Source: Flavobacterium daemonense (GTDB lineage: Bacteria > Bacteroidota > Bacteroidia > Flavobacteriales > Flavobacteriaceae). Taken from it: DNA of 64,000 nucleotides. Positions 8,700-16,668 of this stretch are shown piece after piece (positions within the stretch are counted from its first letter, which is position 1; every line of letters begins with the position of its first letter). Under the pieces are notes generated by a model that saw only the letters and a program-made list of their open reading frames with translations, was not told where the DNA came from and searched no databases. A program made the translations under genes and the position numbers. Location: the NCBI RefSeq assembly GCF_007341385.1, contig NZ_VJYD01000002.1:1-64000 (forward strand), given 5' to 3'.

Positions 8700-9854
8700 A
8701 TGGAAACAAATTATTTTACAGTGAGAGCTGTTTTAAGAACGGACAAAACCCGAAAAGACGGAACTTGCCCAATTCACATTGTATTACAACGGAATAATGT
8801 AACGCAAAAATTCTCTTCTTCTGAGTTTATAGAAGAAAAGTATTGGGATAAAAATACCGAACAAGGTATTGGAAAAGGATTTGGAAATCTAAATGCTGTT
8901 ATTAAAAAAAAGAAGCAAAAACTTGAAGACTTTATTCGGGAAAGTAAAAGCCTTGGTAAATCACTTTCTAAAGATGAGATTTCTAATTTTTGGAATGGAA
9001 AATCCGATTCAGAAGATGATCTATTGTTTTCCAAATTTTATGAATCATTTTGTAAAAGACATTTTCTTACTATAAAAGAAAGTACGCAAATACATTATGT
9101 AACCTTAGGAAAGAAACTGAAATATTTTAAGCCAAATTTAAAACTCTCAGAAATCGATTATTCATTTATGATTGAATTTGACAACTATTTAATTGAAACT
9201 AATAGTGGAAGATACAATATGATTAAGTTTCTGAAAAGGGCTTTGAAAGAAGCGGTAAAATTAGATGTTCTAAAAAACGAATCTTGGAAAGGATTACAGA
9301 ATGTTTCTCCTAGAATAAGAGAGGAATATTTAACAGTTCCTGAAATTAATCAAATTATCAAATGTGATCTCTCTTTAAAAAAGCATCTAGAACTAACCAG
9401 AAATATGTTTCTATTCAGTTGCTATACTGGAATGCGTTTTAGCGATGTTGTTGCTTTGAAAAAAGAAAACTATAAAAATGGAATAATCACTTTAAGGCAA
9501 ATTAAAACCAATGTAGATTTAAAAGTACCAGTTAATGTTAATGCAAAAAAAATAATCTGCAAATTTTACAATCAAAGAGAAGATGATGAAAACATTTTCC
9601 CTACGATAGAAAACCAAACTGTAAATAGATATTTAAAAACAATTGGAGAAATTGCTGAAATAAAAAAGAAACTTCATTTCCATCTTGCTCGTCACACCTT
9701 TGGTACTACATTATTAAATAATAATGTAAATGTATTTTATATCTCTAAAATGATGGGACATAAAAAACTAAGTCAAACTTATTCTTATACTGGCGTAGAT
9801 GTTACTCAGATGAAAAACATAATGAATAATGTAAATTTTAACTCTAAAAACTAA
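8700..9854 (+). CDS. int: Tyrosine recombinase (integrase) of the element
   Basis: A 384-residue Bacteroidota-type integrase. An N-terminal arm-binding domain (about 5-80) starts YFTVRAVLRTDKTRKDG. A SAM-like core-binding domain occupies about 105-200. The catalytic domain has R246 in CYTGMRFSDV, H328-x-x-R331 in HFHLARHTFG, H354 in MMGHKKLS and a nucleophile Tyr at 361 or 363. The catalytic set appears complete. The gene lies 376 bp inside attL and should catalyse insertion into, and with the excisionase release from, the tRNA-Asp site. Confidence 0.92.
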   Translation: METNYFTVRAVLRTDKTRKDGTCPIHIVLQRNNVTQKFSSSEFIEEKYWDKNTEQGIGKGFGNLNAVIKKKKQKLEDFIRESKSLGKSLSKDEISNFWNGKSDSEDDLLFSKFYESFCKRHFLTIKESTQIHYVTLGKKLKYFKPNLKLSEIDYSFMIEFDNYLIETNSGRYNMIKFLKRALKEAVKLDVLKNESWKGLQNVSPRIREEYLTVPEINQIIKCDLSLKKHLELTRNMFLFSCYTGMRFSDVVALKKENYKNGIITLRQIKTNVDLKVPVNVNAKKIICKFYNQREDDENIFPTIENQTVNRYLKTIGEIAEIKKKLHFHLARHTFGTTLLNNNVNVFYISKMMGHKKLSQTYSYTGVDVTQMKNIMNNVNFNSKN

Positions 9855-9858
9855 AACA

Positions 9859-10353
9859 ATGGCAAATATTAAAAATTATAACATAAAAATATGTTCCCAA
9901 AATTATTATCTAAATGAAAAAGAAATAAAATGGAAGTTAGCTCCGACTAGTAAAACTAAATATAAATTTAGCCATGGCTTGCTTTACCTAACAAAAAAGA
10001 AAACTCTATATAAAACTAAATTTTATAATAGCAGTAATAAAAACAAAATATACTACATGCGAATTTATATACTTTTTTCCAAGCATAATGTTTATGGTAC
10101 TTTATATGTAGAAGGTAATTTGAGCGATTGGTATTACCAAACATCTCTAGGGCGAAACTTAAGTTGTGAAGAATACGAAAATTGCATGAACTTTTTATTA
10201 TCAGAAATTGAAATTCCAAAAATGGACGCTAAAGATATAGAAGAATCACTCACTTCATTTGAATATGAAAAAACTATACACTATATAACGAAACACAAAG
10301 AATTTAAAGATAAAAAAAGACACAAGCGAATTTCTAAAATAAGACTTACATAA
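9859..10353 (+). CDS. Short paralogue of the element's replication-like protein
   Basis: A 164-residue Lys/Tyr-rich protein beginning 4 bp after the integrase stop, so probably co-transcribed. Its middle (GTLYVEGNLSDWYY, then GRNLSCEEYENCMNFLL and EIEIPKMD) aligns with residues about 70-115 of the protein at 19640-20638 (FNGSIRKWYF, RRNLTPTQLKDCIKLL, KIGIREQD). The shared pattern is G-x2-x-WY, RNL, and a helix with Cys before a beta strand. It lacks the rest of that protein and could be a truncated replication protein, a regulator of it, or a decayed copy. The frame is intact. Confidence 0.5.
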   Translation: MANIKNYNIKICSQNYYLNEKEIKWKLAPTSKTKYKFSHGLLYLTKKKTLYKTKFYNSSNKNKIYYMRIYILFSKHNVYGTLYVEGNLSDWYYQTSLGRNLSCEEYENCMNFLLSEIEIPKMDAKDIEESLTSFEYEKTIHYITKHKEFKDKKRHKRISKIRLT

Positions 10354-10354
10354 A

Positions 10355-10588
10355 TTATAAATCTTTAAAAAACTCATTAAGAGTCAAATTATGAATTGCG
10401 AGAACTTTGATTAGGGTCTTAAGTGTAATATTATTACCCTTTTCAATTCTCCAATATTGAACTCGATTAATATCGTACTCGAAGGCAAAGGTTTCATAGC
10501 TAGTGAAACCTTTTTCTTTTCTTAATGCTTTAATCTTTTCAGCAATTTGCAGGATTATAGTGTCTATATCTTTGTCCAAATTTTCCAT
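10355..10588 (-). CDS. Xre-family DNA-binding regulator
   Basis: A 77-residue helix-turn-helix protein: an amphipathic start, then IAEKIKALRKEKGFTSYETFAFEYDINRVQYWRIEKG, the Cro/C1 HTH signature, and a closing LIKVLAIHNLTLNEFF. It probably acts as a repressor controlling the element. Its stop is 1 bp from that of the convergent gene ending at 10353. Upstream, between it and the divergent gene at 10683, are three 12-bp repeats spaced 14 bp apart that could be its operator, implying autoregulation. Resembles the immunity or copy-control regulators of small mobile elements. Confidence 0.8.
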   Translation of the reverse strand: MENLDKDIDTIILQIAEKIKALRKEKGFTSYETFAFEYDINRVQYWRIEKGNNITLKTLIKVLAIHNLTLNEFFKDL

Positions 10589-10608
10589 TAAACGAAATTT
10601 GACATTTT

Positions 10609-10648
10609 ACCGCATAAAATTTACCTCATAAAATAAACCGCATATAAT
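10609..10648. promoter_or_regulatory. Three phased 12-bp direct repeats (putative Xre operator)
   Basis: ACCGCATAAAAT (10609-10620), ACCTCATAAAAT (10623-10634) and ACCGCATATAAT (10637-10648), at an exact 14-bp period. They sit in the 94-bp divergent gap between the Xre gene and the gene at 10683, where an operator would be expected. Iterons for replication are an alternative. Confidence 0.6.
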
Positions 10649-10682
10649 ATACTTTTTATTATTTTAGCTGAAAAGTAAACAT

Positions 10683-11720
10683 ATGAAGCATTTAATATTT
10701 ACAATTTTAATAATTGTTTTCCCCACTATACGAGGTAATTCACAAGTCAACAATCTAAAAGATTTATTAGAAATTTCGGAGCTTAACGCAAAAGAAATGG
10801 TTAATGAATTGCAATATACTTGGAAGTTGCAACCTCCTATTCAGGATACATCAGAAAAAGGTTTTGTTACAGAACGATATACTTTTACATTTGATAGAGA
10901 CAACAAGAAACAAGTTCTAAAAAAGTGTGGCAAGATGGATCTAGACACTGGACAAAAATTTTGGCTTACAAATTTTATTTCTGATGATAAGGATTTATTA
11001 AATAGGATTACTAAAAACTTAATCTATCAAGGCTTTGCCTTAAAAGGAAAACCCACAACTAATTCAATGTATGAAGATGGAAATAGAATTGTAACGATAC
11101 AAACGAAATCTGATAATGACTACCCGTTACCAAAGAATTGTTACTCCATTAATGTGATTATAAACAAAAAAACTAATAGTAGCTATCTATCAGGGAGCAA
11201 CGAAAGAAAAATAATAGTCCCTGAAAAGACAAACCCTTTAGATAATATTTCTAACTCAAAAAGCAATACAACTAAAAAAATTAGTCTATTGACCAAATTA
11301 TCCGACTTGCTTCAAATATCTAAAACTTCTTCTGATAAAGTATCTACAGTATTAAATTCTGATTGGAAATTTGTTGAATATCCTAAAAACTTAGAGCCTG
11401 TTGATGAATGGTACTCTTATAAAAATTCTGATCAATTAATCGAAAGTTATATGGGATGGGATAATGGAATTGGAAAAGATTTAAGAATAACTTCGTTTGA
11501 ATTTTCTCAAAAAAAACTATTAGATGAAATTCTTCTTGAATTAAATAATTCCGATTTTAAACTTGTAGAGAAAACCAAAGATTATTATAATTTCGAGAAT
11601 AACAATAATATCATTGGGATATATTTAAACAGAAAAATCGAAGAAAAAGAAGTCTACAAGATTGAAATATCAACAGCAATTATTAGTAATTTTAAAGGGG
11701 TAGCAAAGAAAAAAATATAG
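10683..11720 (+). CDS. Secreted protein with an internal duplication, unknown function
   Basis: A 345-residue protein with a leader (about 1-20, ending GNSQ) directing export. It has two related halves: LKDLLEISELNAKEMV...WKLQ from residue 25 and LSDLLQISKTSSDKVS...WKFVEY from about 206, each followed by an Asp/Trp-containing beta-rich stretch. They are joined by a Ser/Asn/Lys-rich linker. No family was recognised. It is cargo of the element, divergent from the Xre regulator and downstream of its repeat operator, so its expression may be tied to that regulator. Confidence 0.5.
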   Translation: MKHLIFTILIIVFPTIRGNSQVNNLKDLLEISELNAKEMVNELQYTWKLQPPIQDTSEKGFVTERYTFTFDRDNKKQVLKKCGKMDLDTGQKFWLTNFISDDKDLLNRITKNLIYQGFALKGKPTTNSMYEDGNRIVTIQTKSDNDYPLPKNCYSINVIINKKTNSSYLSGSNERKIIVPEKTNPLDNISNSKSNTTKKISLLTKLSDLLQISKTSSDKVSTVLNSDWKFVEYPKNLEPVDEWYSYKNSDQLIESYMGWDNGIGKDLRITSFEFSQKKLLDEILLELNNSDFKLVEKTKDYYNFENNNNIIGIYLNRKIEEKEVYKIEISTAIISNFKGVAKKKI

Positions 11721-11804
11721 ACAAAAAATGATGATCAAATTTACTTACCCATTCCTTCCATTTGTAAAAACATTATCGCTTTACAAATCCTTACTAACTT
11801 TAAT

Positions 11805-12440
11805 TTATTGGACTTGATGAAAATAGAAAATGATATTACAGAAAATCTTAATCAAAATGAATAAATACAAAATTGGAAACCAGCATGAAATAGAGTTAGA
11901 AAAAAAAAGTTTGTAACAAATAACCCCATTGGCTATTAATGGTAAAAACATAAATAAAATGGATACAAATATAAACCCTGCGGTACTTAAAAAAGAGTCA
12001 TTTGACAATCTCGCTTTTATACTTTCCAATTCTATGAGAGAAGGATATATTGTTAATTCCAAAATTGAACTTTTACTTAAATTTGGATATATTTTGTATT
12101 GAATTTGTTTCAATCCGGCATCAATTAACTGATTAAAAGCCATATATGTTATAGTAAAATAATAACAAATAACAGACAGAAAAGAAATCCCCACAAGTAA
12201 AACTTTTTTATTTTTTAAATTAACATCAAGAAAATTTATTTCCTTAATTATAGAACAATCAACAAGAAACCAAATAAATATCAAAACAACAGTTGTAAAA
12301 TAGAAAGTATACATTTGTTTTATACTTGATTTACAATTCTCTATTAATATAGGTTCAATTGCTTTTAATTCCTCCAGAGTAGTTTCATTATTATTAATTG
12401 TATTATAAACTTGAGTATTGAAATTTGGACTTTGTTTCAT
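11805..12440 (-). CDS. Four-helix membrane protein, last gene of the defence-like operon
   Basis: A 211-residue protein with four hydrophobic segments at about 44-66, 79-101, 150-173 and 185-207, and a soluble N-terminus of about 40 residues. No family was recognised. It follows the FokI-like nuclease gene by 60 bp on the same strand, the final member of the six-gene set. By position it could be a membrane effector of the kind found in many abortive-infection systems, but nothing in the sequence proves that. An unrelated cargo gene is the alternative. Confidence 0.5.
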   Translation of the reverse strand: MKQSPNFNTQVYNTINNNETTLEELKAIEPILIENCKSSIKQMYTFYFTTVVLIFIWFLVDCSIIKEINFLDVNLKNKKVLLVGISFLSVICYYFTITYMAFNQLIDAGLKQIQYKIYPNLSKSSILELTIYPSLIELESIKARLSNDSFLSTAGFIFVSILFMFLPLIANGVICYKLFFSNSISCWFPILYLFILIKIFCNIIFYFHQVQ

Positions 12441-12500
12441 CGATAATTGTTATTAGCTATGACAATTTTAAAAAAAAATAATTCGCTTTATTTTTTAATT

Positions 12501-13850
12501 TTAAAAATCATCAAACTCTTCAATAATATTCTTAGACTCAATTGGGTTACCAAGACTTACTAAAGCATCAATGATTGTAGCAGGTGGAATTCGATCTTTT
12601 GTTTTATAAGCCAATAAATACAGTAATGCTTCGGAGGATAATAGAATAAATCTTTTAATGTCAGTATTCCAAGTTATCTCATTGATAAAACTATCAAAAT
12701 TAGATTTGAATGAATTACTCACTATTATAAACCCTATTTTCTTATATCCTTCTTTCTGTAATTTTGGACAATAATGATTAATGTATTCCTTAATGGCTCT
12801 ATCATCAATACCTAAGCTATATCCATTTGTATATGCTTTAGCATCAACTAAAAAAGCAGTATTCTCCTCTCTATATCTAATAATAGCATCAGGATTTCGT
12901 CCACTTCCTTGTCCTAATATTTCAACATCAAAATCCAGTTGTTTAAAAATTTCACTTACTAGCTTTTCATAAGCGTTTCCTTTGGATGAAGATGATTTAT
13001 TTATCTCACTACCTAATTCTATTAACTTTGCTACTTTAGGAATAAGATAATCTGATAAATCAAATGAAGCGTTAACAGTAATTATTTTTTCTTCTTCAAT
13101 TTCTTTTCCGGCTATAATGTTATGCCCTTCTTTTTTTGGCGCTTTTAAATTTGGTTTATTGGGATTTCCTTTAAAATTCCAAAAAGCATGCTCTGCATCC
13201 CAATTAGTTATTTCTCTCTGAGAATGATTTCTTAAAATTTCTTTTATCTCATCATTTAAATCGTAAAAATATTTATATGTATCTACTTGGTTTGCACTTT
13301 CTTTCCAAATTTCCAGTTCTGAATAAGCATTAATTAATGAAGTGTATAAAATAGGCCATTTTTGTTCATCTTGAATTTGCCAAAAATAGGATAGAAAATA
13401 ACTAACCGAACCAGGATTAGGTACTTTTCGTTTATCTTTTGCTTTATTGTAAATAGTTGCACAATGTTTTTCTAATGTCCCTATTTTAGATAATGATTCC
13501 TCTATTGATTTAGGTATAGCAATACATTGTTTTAATAATGACGTCAAATTTTCAATATTCGTTTCATTGTTTTTAACTAGCTGGTTAAAAAACATTTGGC
13601 CTTTTGTTGCCGTAAATCCCCAAAGATTATTTCGTTTATTATAACTATCTATACTTGTTTTAAATTCATAAATATTCGAATTCCCTTTTTGAAATTCATC
13701 GATAATTTTTTTTAATTCAATAATTGCAAAACGTCTTGCTTCATCGATATTAACCAATTCTTTTCCTTTTGCATCAAGAACTATTCTATTTGTTTTGATG
13801 TAATTATCCCAAATAGTGTTTACTAATTGTATTTTGTCTTTTGGTATCAT
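12501..13850 (-). CDS. FokI-cleavage-domain-like restriction endonuclease
   Basis: A 449-residue protein. Residues about 285-430 match the FokI nuclease layout: a helix with KGNAYEKLVSE (E295), GRNPDAIIRY (D321), FLVDAKAYTNGYSLG (D336, K338), then IIVSNSF, FILLSSEALLYLL and a helix ending in a short tail. FokI has the same order (PDG, VDTKAYSGGYNL, FVSGHF, LSVEELL). The PD-(D/E)xK residues are all present. The N-terminal 250 residues are helical with no recognised recognition domain. It is fifth in the operon, 59 bp after the P-loop gene. It could be a stand-alone enzyme or the cutting partner of the methylase-specificity pair. Confidence 0.8.
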   Translation of the reverse strand: MIPKDKIQLVNTIWDNYIKTNRIVLDAKGKELVNIDEARRFAIIELKKIIDEFQKGNSNIYEFKTSIDSYNKRNNLWGFTATKGQMFFNQLVKNNETNIENLTSLLKQCIAIPKSIEESLSKIGTLEKHCATIYNKAKDKRKVPNPGSVSYFLSYFWQIQDEQKWPILYTSLINAYSELEIWKESANQVDTYKYFYDLNDEIKEILRNHSQREITNWDAEHAFWNFKGNPNKPNLKAPKKEGHNIIAGKEIEEEKIITVNASFDLSDYLIPKVAKLIELGSEINKSSSSKGNAYEKLVSEIFKQLDFDVEILGQGSGRNPDAIIRYREENTAFLVDAKAYTNGYSLGIDDRAIKEYINHYCPKLQKEGYKKIGFIIVSNSFKSNFDSFINEITWNTDIKRFILLSSEALLYLLAYKTKDRIPPATIIDALVSLGNPIESKNIIEEFDDF

Positions 13851-13909
13851 AAATCTATGCTGGTTATAAACATATTTAAAAATGTTGGCAATGAACAGTA
13901 ATCAAATAG

Positions 13910-14353
13910 TCATAATTTTTCTAATCCAGTTAGCCAACTTTTTAATTCTTCCATAATTTTTAAATCCCTAATACTTTCTAGAGAAGGATTTGGAGGATCA
14001 TATTTTGTGACAAAAATGTTTTTAATCAGCCAACCTGTAGAAAAGTTATAATTATCTGCTAGATGTTTACGAGAAATCCCCTTGGTGCGACAAGTATTAA
14101 CGATAATATCTATAGTGCAATCTATTTCTAAAATAGAATCGTTCCCTAATATACAATCCAAATCATCTCCAGCTGATACAAAACCAATTTTAAGCTTATT
14201 AATTTGTACAACGCCTAATATATCTCCCTTCGTAAAGTCTATCCCATGATTGATAGCGTGAGGATAATTTGCTAAAATCCAATTTGCAATATCTTTTACT
14301 TTTGAAGATTTACCACAATGACTCACACCACGAAGTGTAAACATTTTTTTCAT
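13910..14353 (-). CDS. Small P-loop NTPase-like protein
   Basis: A 147-residue protein opening with a Walker A motif, G9-VSHC-GKSS, after a first beta strand (MFTLRG). LKIGFVSAGDD (about 53-63) is the best Walker B candidate, and DIIVNTCRTKG resembles the strand-helix that follows in P-loop kinases. No family name can be given. Its ATG lies 1 bp after the HEPN gene's stop, so translation is almost certainly coupled. A nucleotide-dependent switch or sensor in this defence-like operon is a reasonable inference. Confidence 0.65.
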   Translation of the reverse strand: MKKMFTLRGVSHCGKSSKVKDIANWILANYPHAINHGIDFTKGDILGVVQINKLKIGFVSAGDDLDCILGNDSILEIDCTIDIIVNTCRTKGISRKHLADNYNFSTGWLIKNIFVTKYDPPNPSLESIRDLKIMEELKSWLTGLEKL

Positions 14354-14354
14354 A

Positions 14355-15188
14355 TTACCTTAATTTTTCTAAAATTATTTTTAAAACGTGAAATGCTGCT
14401 GAATAGACTTTTTGCGCATCGCGATTTGGAACCAATTCACCATGAAATACTACATTTCGTAACTGATATAGTATCTCAATTAAAGATTTTACAATATTAT
14501 GTGCATAGCAAGTTGTATTCGAAGTATCTCTTTTTAATCTATAATTATCGCACTGGTAATAATTCTTTGGACTTTCAATAGTATTGGTTTCAATTACAGA
14601 TATTTTAGTAAAAGGTAATAATTCTTGAAAGTACAATCGTACCTGTGTTTGCACTTGAGCAGATAAAGATTGATAAGCTGGGAAATTTAGTAAATGCTCC
14701 ATGTCATAATCATTATGAGTATAACTAAAAATACTTGAGTTGTCAGAAAGTTTTTTAACATTTATCTGAAACTGAGTGACGTTACCAATATAGGTTCCAT
14801 CTGTTCTTCTCAAAAAATATTGGTTTCTATTAAAGGGCTCATTTTTTTGATTTATAGTATTCTTAACCCTTATTATATTCTCAAAATTGATGATACCATC
14901 TCTACCTTGTATATTTAGCTCAGCTGTGTGAAAAATTAAGGATGCTAAATAACTTTTAAACTCCATTGAGAGCGAAGAATCTCCTTCCATTAAAGTATTT
15001 ATTGCATTTCGAACTGTATTAGCATTATTTTTAATTTCATTTATTTTTTCCCTATCTGTTGAAAGTGTTTGAAATGTGTTATTATACCAAGCATTAAAAG
15101 GAATCCAAGCTTTTATATAATGCCCAATATAATCAATATCAGATTGTTCAATCCAACGGTTTATGTTTTCTTGACTTATTGTAGCCAT
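14355..15188 (-). CDS. HEPN-domain protein
   Basis: A 277-residue protein. Its C-terminus has the HEPN signature R244-NVVF-H249 (RX4H) between two long helices (NIVKSLIEILYQLRNVVFHG and QKVYSAAFHVLKIILEKL). Catalytic HEPN proteins are RNases acting as dimers; others are structural. The N-terminus (IDYIGHYIKAWIPFNAWYNN) is a helical pair of a kind I associate with proteins near restriction loci. The middle is beta-rich. It starts 4 bp after the S-subunit stop and ends 1 bp before the P-loop gene, so the three are translationally linked. Toxic RNase effector or structural adaptor cannot be told apart by eye. Confidence 0.7.
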   Translation of the reverse strand: MATISQENINRWIEQSDIDYIGHYIKAWIPFNAWYNNTFQTLSTDREKINEIKNNANTVRNAINTLMEGDSSLSMEFKSYLASLIFHTAELNIQGRDGIINFENIIRVKNTINQKNEPFNRNQYFLRRTDGTYIGNVTQFQINVKKLSDNSSIFSYTHNDYDMEHLLNFPAYQSLSAQVQTQVRLYFQELLPFTKISVIETNTIESPKNYYQCDNYRLKRDTSNTTCYAHNIVKSLIEILYQLRNVVFHGELVPNRDAQKVYSAAFHVLKIILEKLR

Positions 15189-15192
15189 CTTT

Positions 15193-16626
15193 TTAACTAT
15201 TTTGATTAATGAATGTCATAGCATTTTTTTCATTCTCTTCTATAGCGATTTCTACAGCACGTTTTGCAACTTCTAATAATTGCTCACCTTTTGCTTTTAC
15301 TGCAAAACTTTCTTTAATTAAACTGGCTATTTTTTCTTGAATTTCTTTTTCGATAATTGGAATTGATAAGTCTGCTACTTCATTCAAATTCAAATTAGTT
15401 TGCAATCCTTGTCTAGAATATTTAGAAACAAAAAGCTTTCCTATTTTTGAATTAAAAAAAGCCACTAGATACATTCTATTAACTAAAGTTTCCTCAAATC
15501 TTAATATTGCAACAGCTTGATTTATATTAGCTTCAAATTTATGTTGGAAAATTGCAGTTCTACCAACCGTACCTGCAATTGAGAACAAAACATCATTTTG
15601 CTTCAGTTTGGTTCTTTTTAATAAATTATCATGAATTGGGCTTTTTATGTAATTAAAATTATTTGGATTTACTTGCCCATTTTGCAAATCAACGGCTCTA
15701 ATAAATGGGATTCCATCGAAAGCATCTGTGTAATCGTCACCACCAGCCTTAGGAGTAACACCACTTGAGATAGGATATTCAACTAAATTACCTAATCGGA
15801 TTCTTTTAAATTCGTTAAATTTTGCTTCAATTGAATCATACTTCGGCTGATAATATTCAGCATCAAGACGACCTGTTGAAATGAAACTACTTTTAAAAAA
15901 TTTGACATTTACGGCTTCTGTAGAAGGTTCAAAATCCTGTAATCCTAAAGTTTCTAATAACAAAGTTTCTGCTTCAGCGTACTTTTGTTGGGAAATAATA
16001 AGACTTTTATGTGCTTTTTCAAAATTATTAGATATTGATTTTTGTAATTCTAGTCTTAGTAATGGTATCTTTATCTCTTTAACTTCTTCAGGATTTACAT
16101 TTGTTTGATTTATTGATTGTCGGGCTCTTCTTTTAATATCAATAATACCATATTTAGTATTTAAAAAGGTAGTTAAATATTCTGGCAAAATGATTTTTTG
16201 ATTGGGTATAAATCGAACTAAATAAGAAGCAAATACATAATCACGATTATCTAATTCATTTTTATAATAGATACCTGTTCGACCAACCCACTCAAAAGAA
16301 TTTGTTCTATTAAATAAAACATCCTTATTGTTTAACTTAAATGTTTTTAATTCATTTAAATCAATATCAGCACTCTTACTAACTTCTAAATCACACAACA
16401 TATTATGTATTTCATTCATTCTATAAATGGGGTAACCTTTTTCCTCTTCATTCATAGAAATAGAAATGCCATATTGTGCATTTTCTAAACAATTACCTAT
16501 TCTTTCATAATTTAATTTAGGATTATAGTATATTTTTTCTGTCCAAAATTGAGTATCTATTCTTCTGTCCTTATTAAAAAGAACTTCTTGGAGTAAAACC
16601 TCATTTATCTCAAGCCCTTTCAACAA
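15193..16626 (-). CDS. hsdS: Restriction specificity subunit (HsdS-like)
   Basis: A 477-residue S subunit with two target-recognition half-sites. Each is followed by a helical conserved region: the first ends RQSINQTNVNPEEVKEIKIP and the second RQGLQTNLNLNEVADLSIP, the standard HsdS repeat. It would give a bipartite recognition sequence. No ATG is available; the reading used here starts at TTG (16626). The same frame is open back to 16692, and the extra residues (SPFNEQRYNELLKGL) look like a natural S-subunit N-terminus. This suggests translation from a frameshift in the upstream methylase gene or from a rare start such as ATT at 16674. Confidence 0.85.
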   Translation of the reverse strand: MLKGLEINEVLLQEVLFNKDRRIDTQFWTEKIYYNPKLNYERIGNCLENAQYGISISMNEEEKGYPIYRMNEIHNMLCDLEVSKSADIDLNELKTFKLNNKDVLFNRTNSFEWVGRTGIYYKNELDNRDYVFASYLVRFIPNQKIILPEYLTTFLNTKYGIIDIKRRARQSINQTNVNPEEVKEIKIPLLRLELQKSISNNFEKAHKSLIISQQKYAEAETLLLETLGLQDFEPSTEAVNVKFFKSSFISTGRLDAEYYQPKYDSIEAKFNEFKRIRLGNLVEYPISSGVTPKAGGDDYTDAFDGIPFIRAVDLQNGQVNPNNFNYIKSPIHDNLLKRTKLKQNDVLFSIAGTVGRTAIFQHKFEANINQAVAILRFEETLVNRMYLVAFFNSKIGKLFVSKYSRQGLQTNLNLNEVADLSIPIIEKEIQEKIASLIKESFAVKAKGEQLLEVAKRAVEIAIEENEKNAMTFINQNS

Positions 16627-16668
16627 TTCGTTATAACGTTGCTCGTTGAAAGGGCTATTTAAAAAAAA
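16613..16668 (-). promoter_or_regulatory. Putative programmed -1 frameshift signal between methylase and S subunit
   Basis: On the minus strand the methylase ends AGT TTT TTT TAA. The heptamer T-TTT-TTT (16668-16662) permits perfect -1 re-pairing of two Phe tRNAs. A 5-nt spacer follows (16661-16657), then a perfect 12-bp stem, AGCCCTTTCAAC (16656-16645) with its complement at 16624-16613 and a 20-nt loop. After a -1 slip the ribosome reads L-N-S-P-F-N-E-Q straight into the S subunit without a stop, giving 691 + 489 = 1180 residues. Alternatives are phase variation of the T8 tract, translational coupling or a homopolymer sequencing error. Confidence 0.6.
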
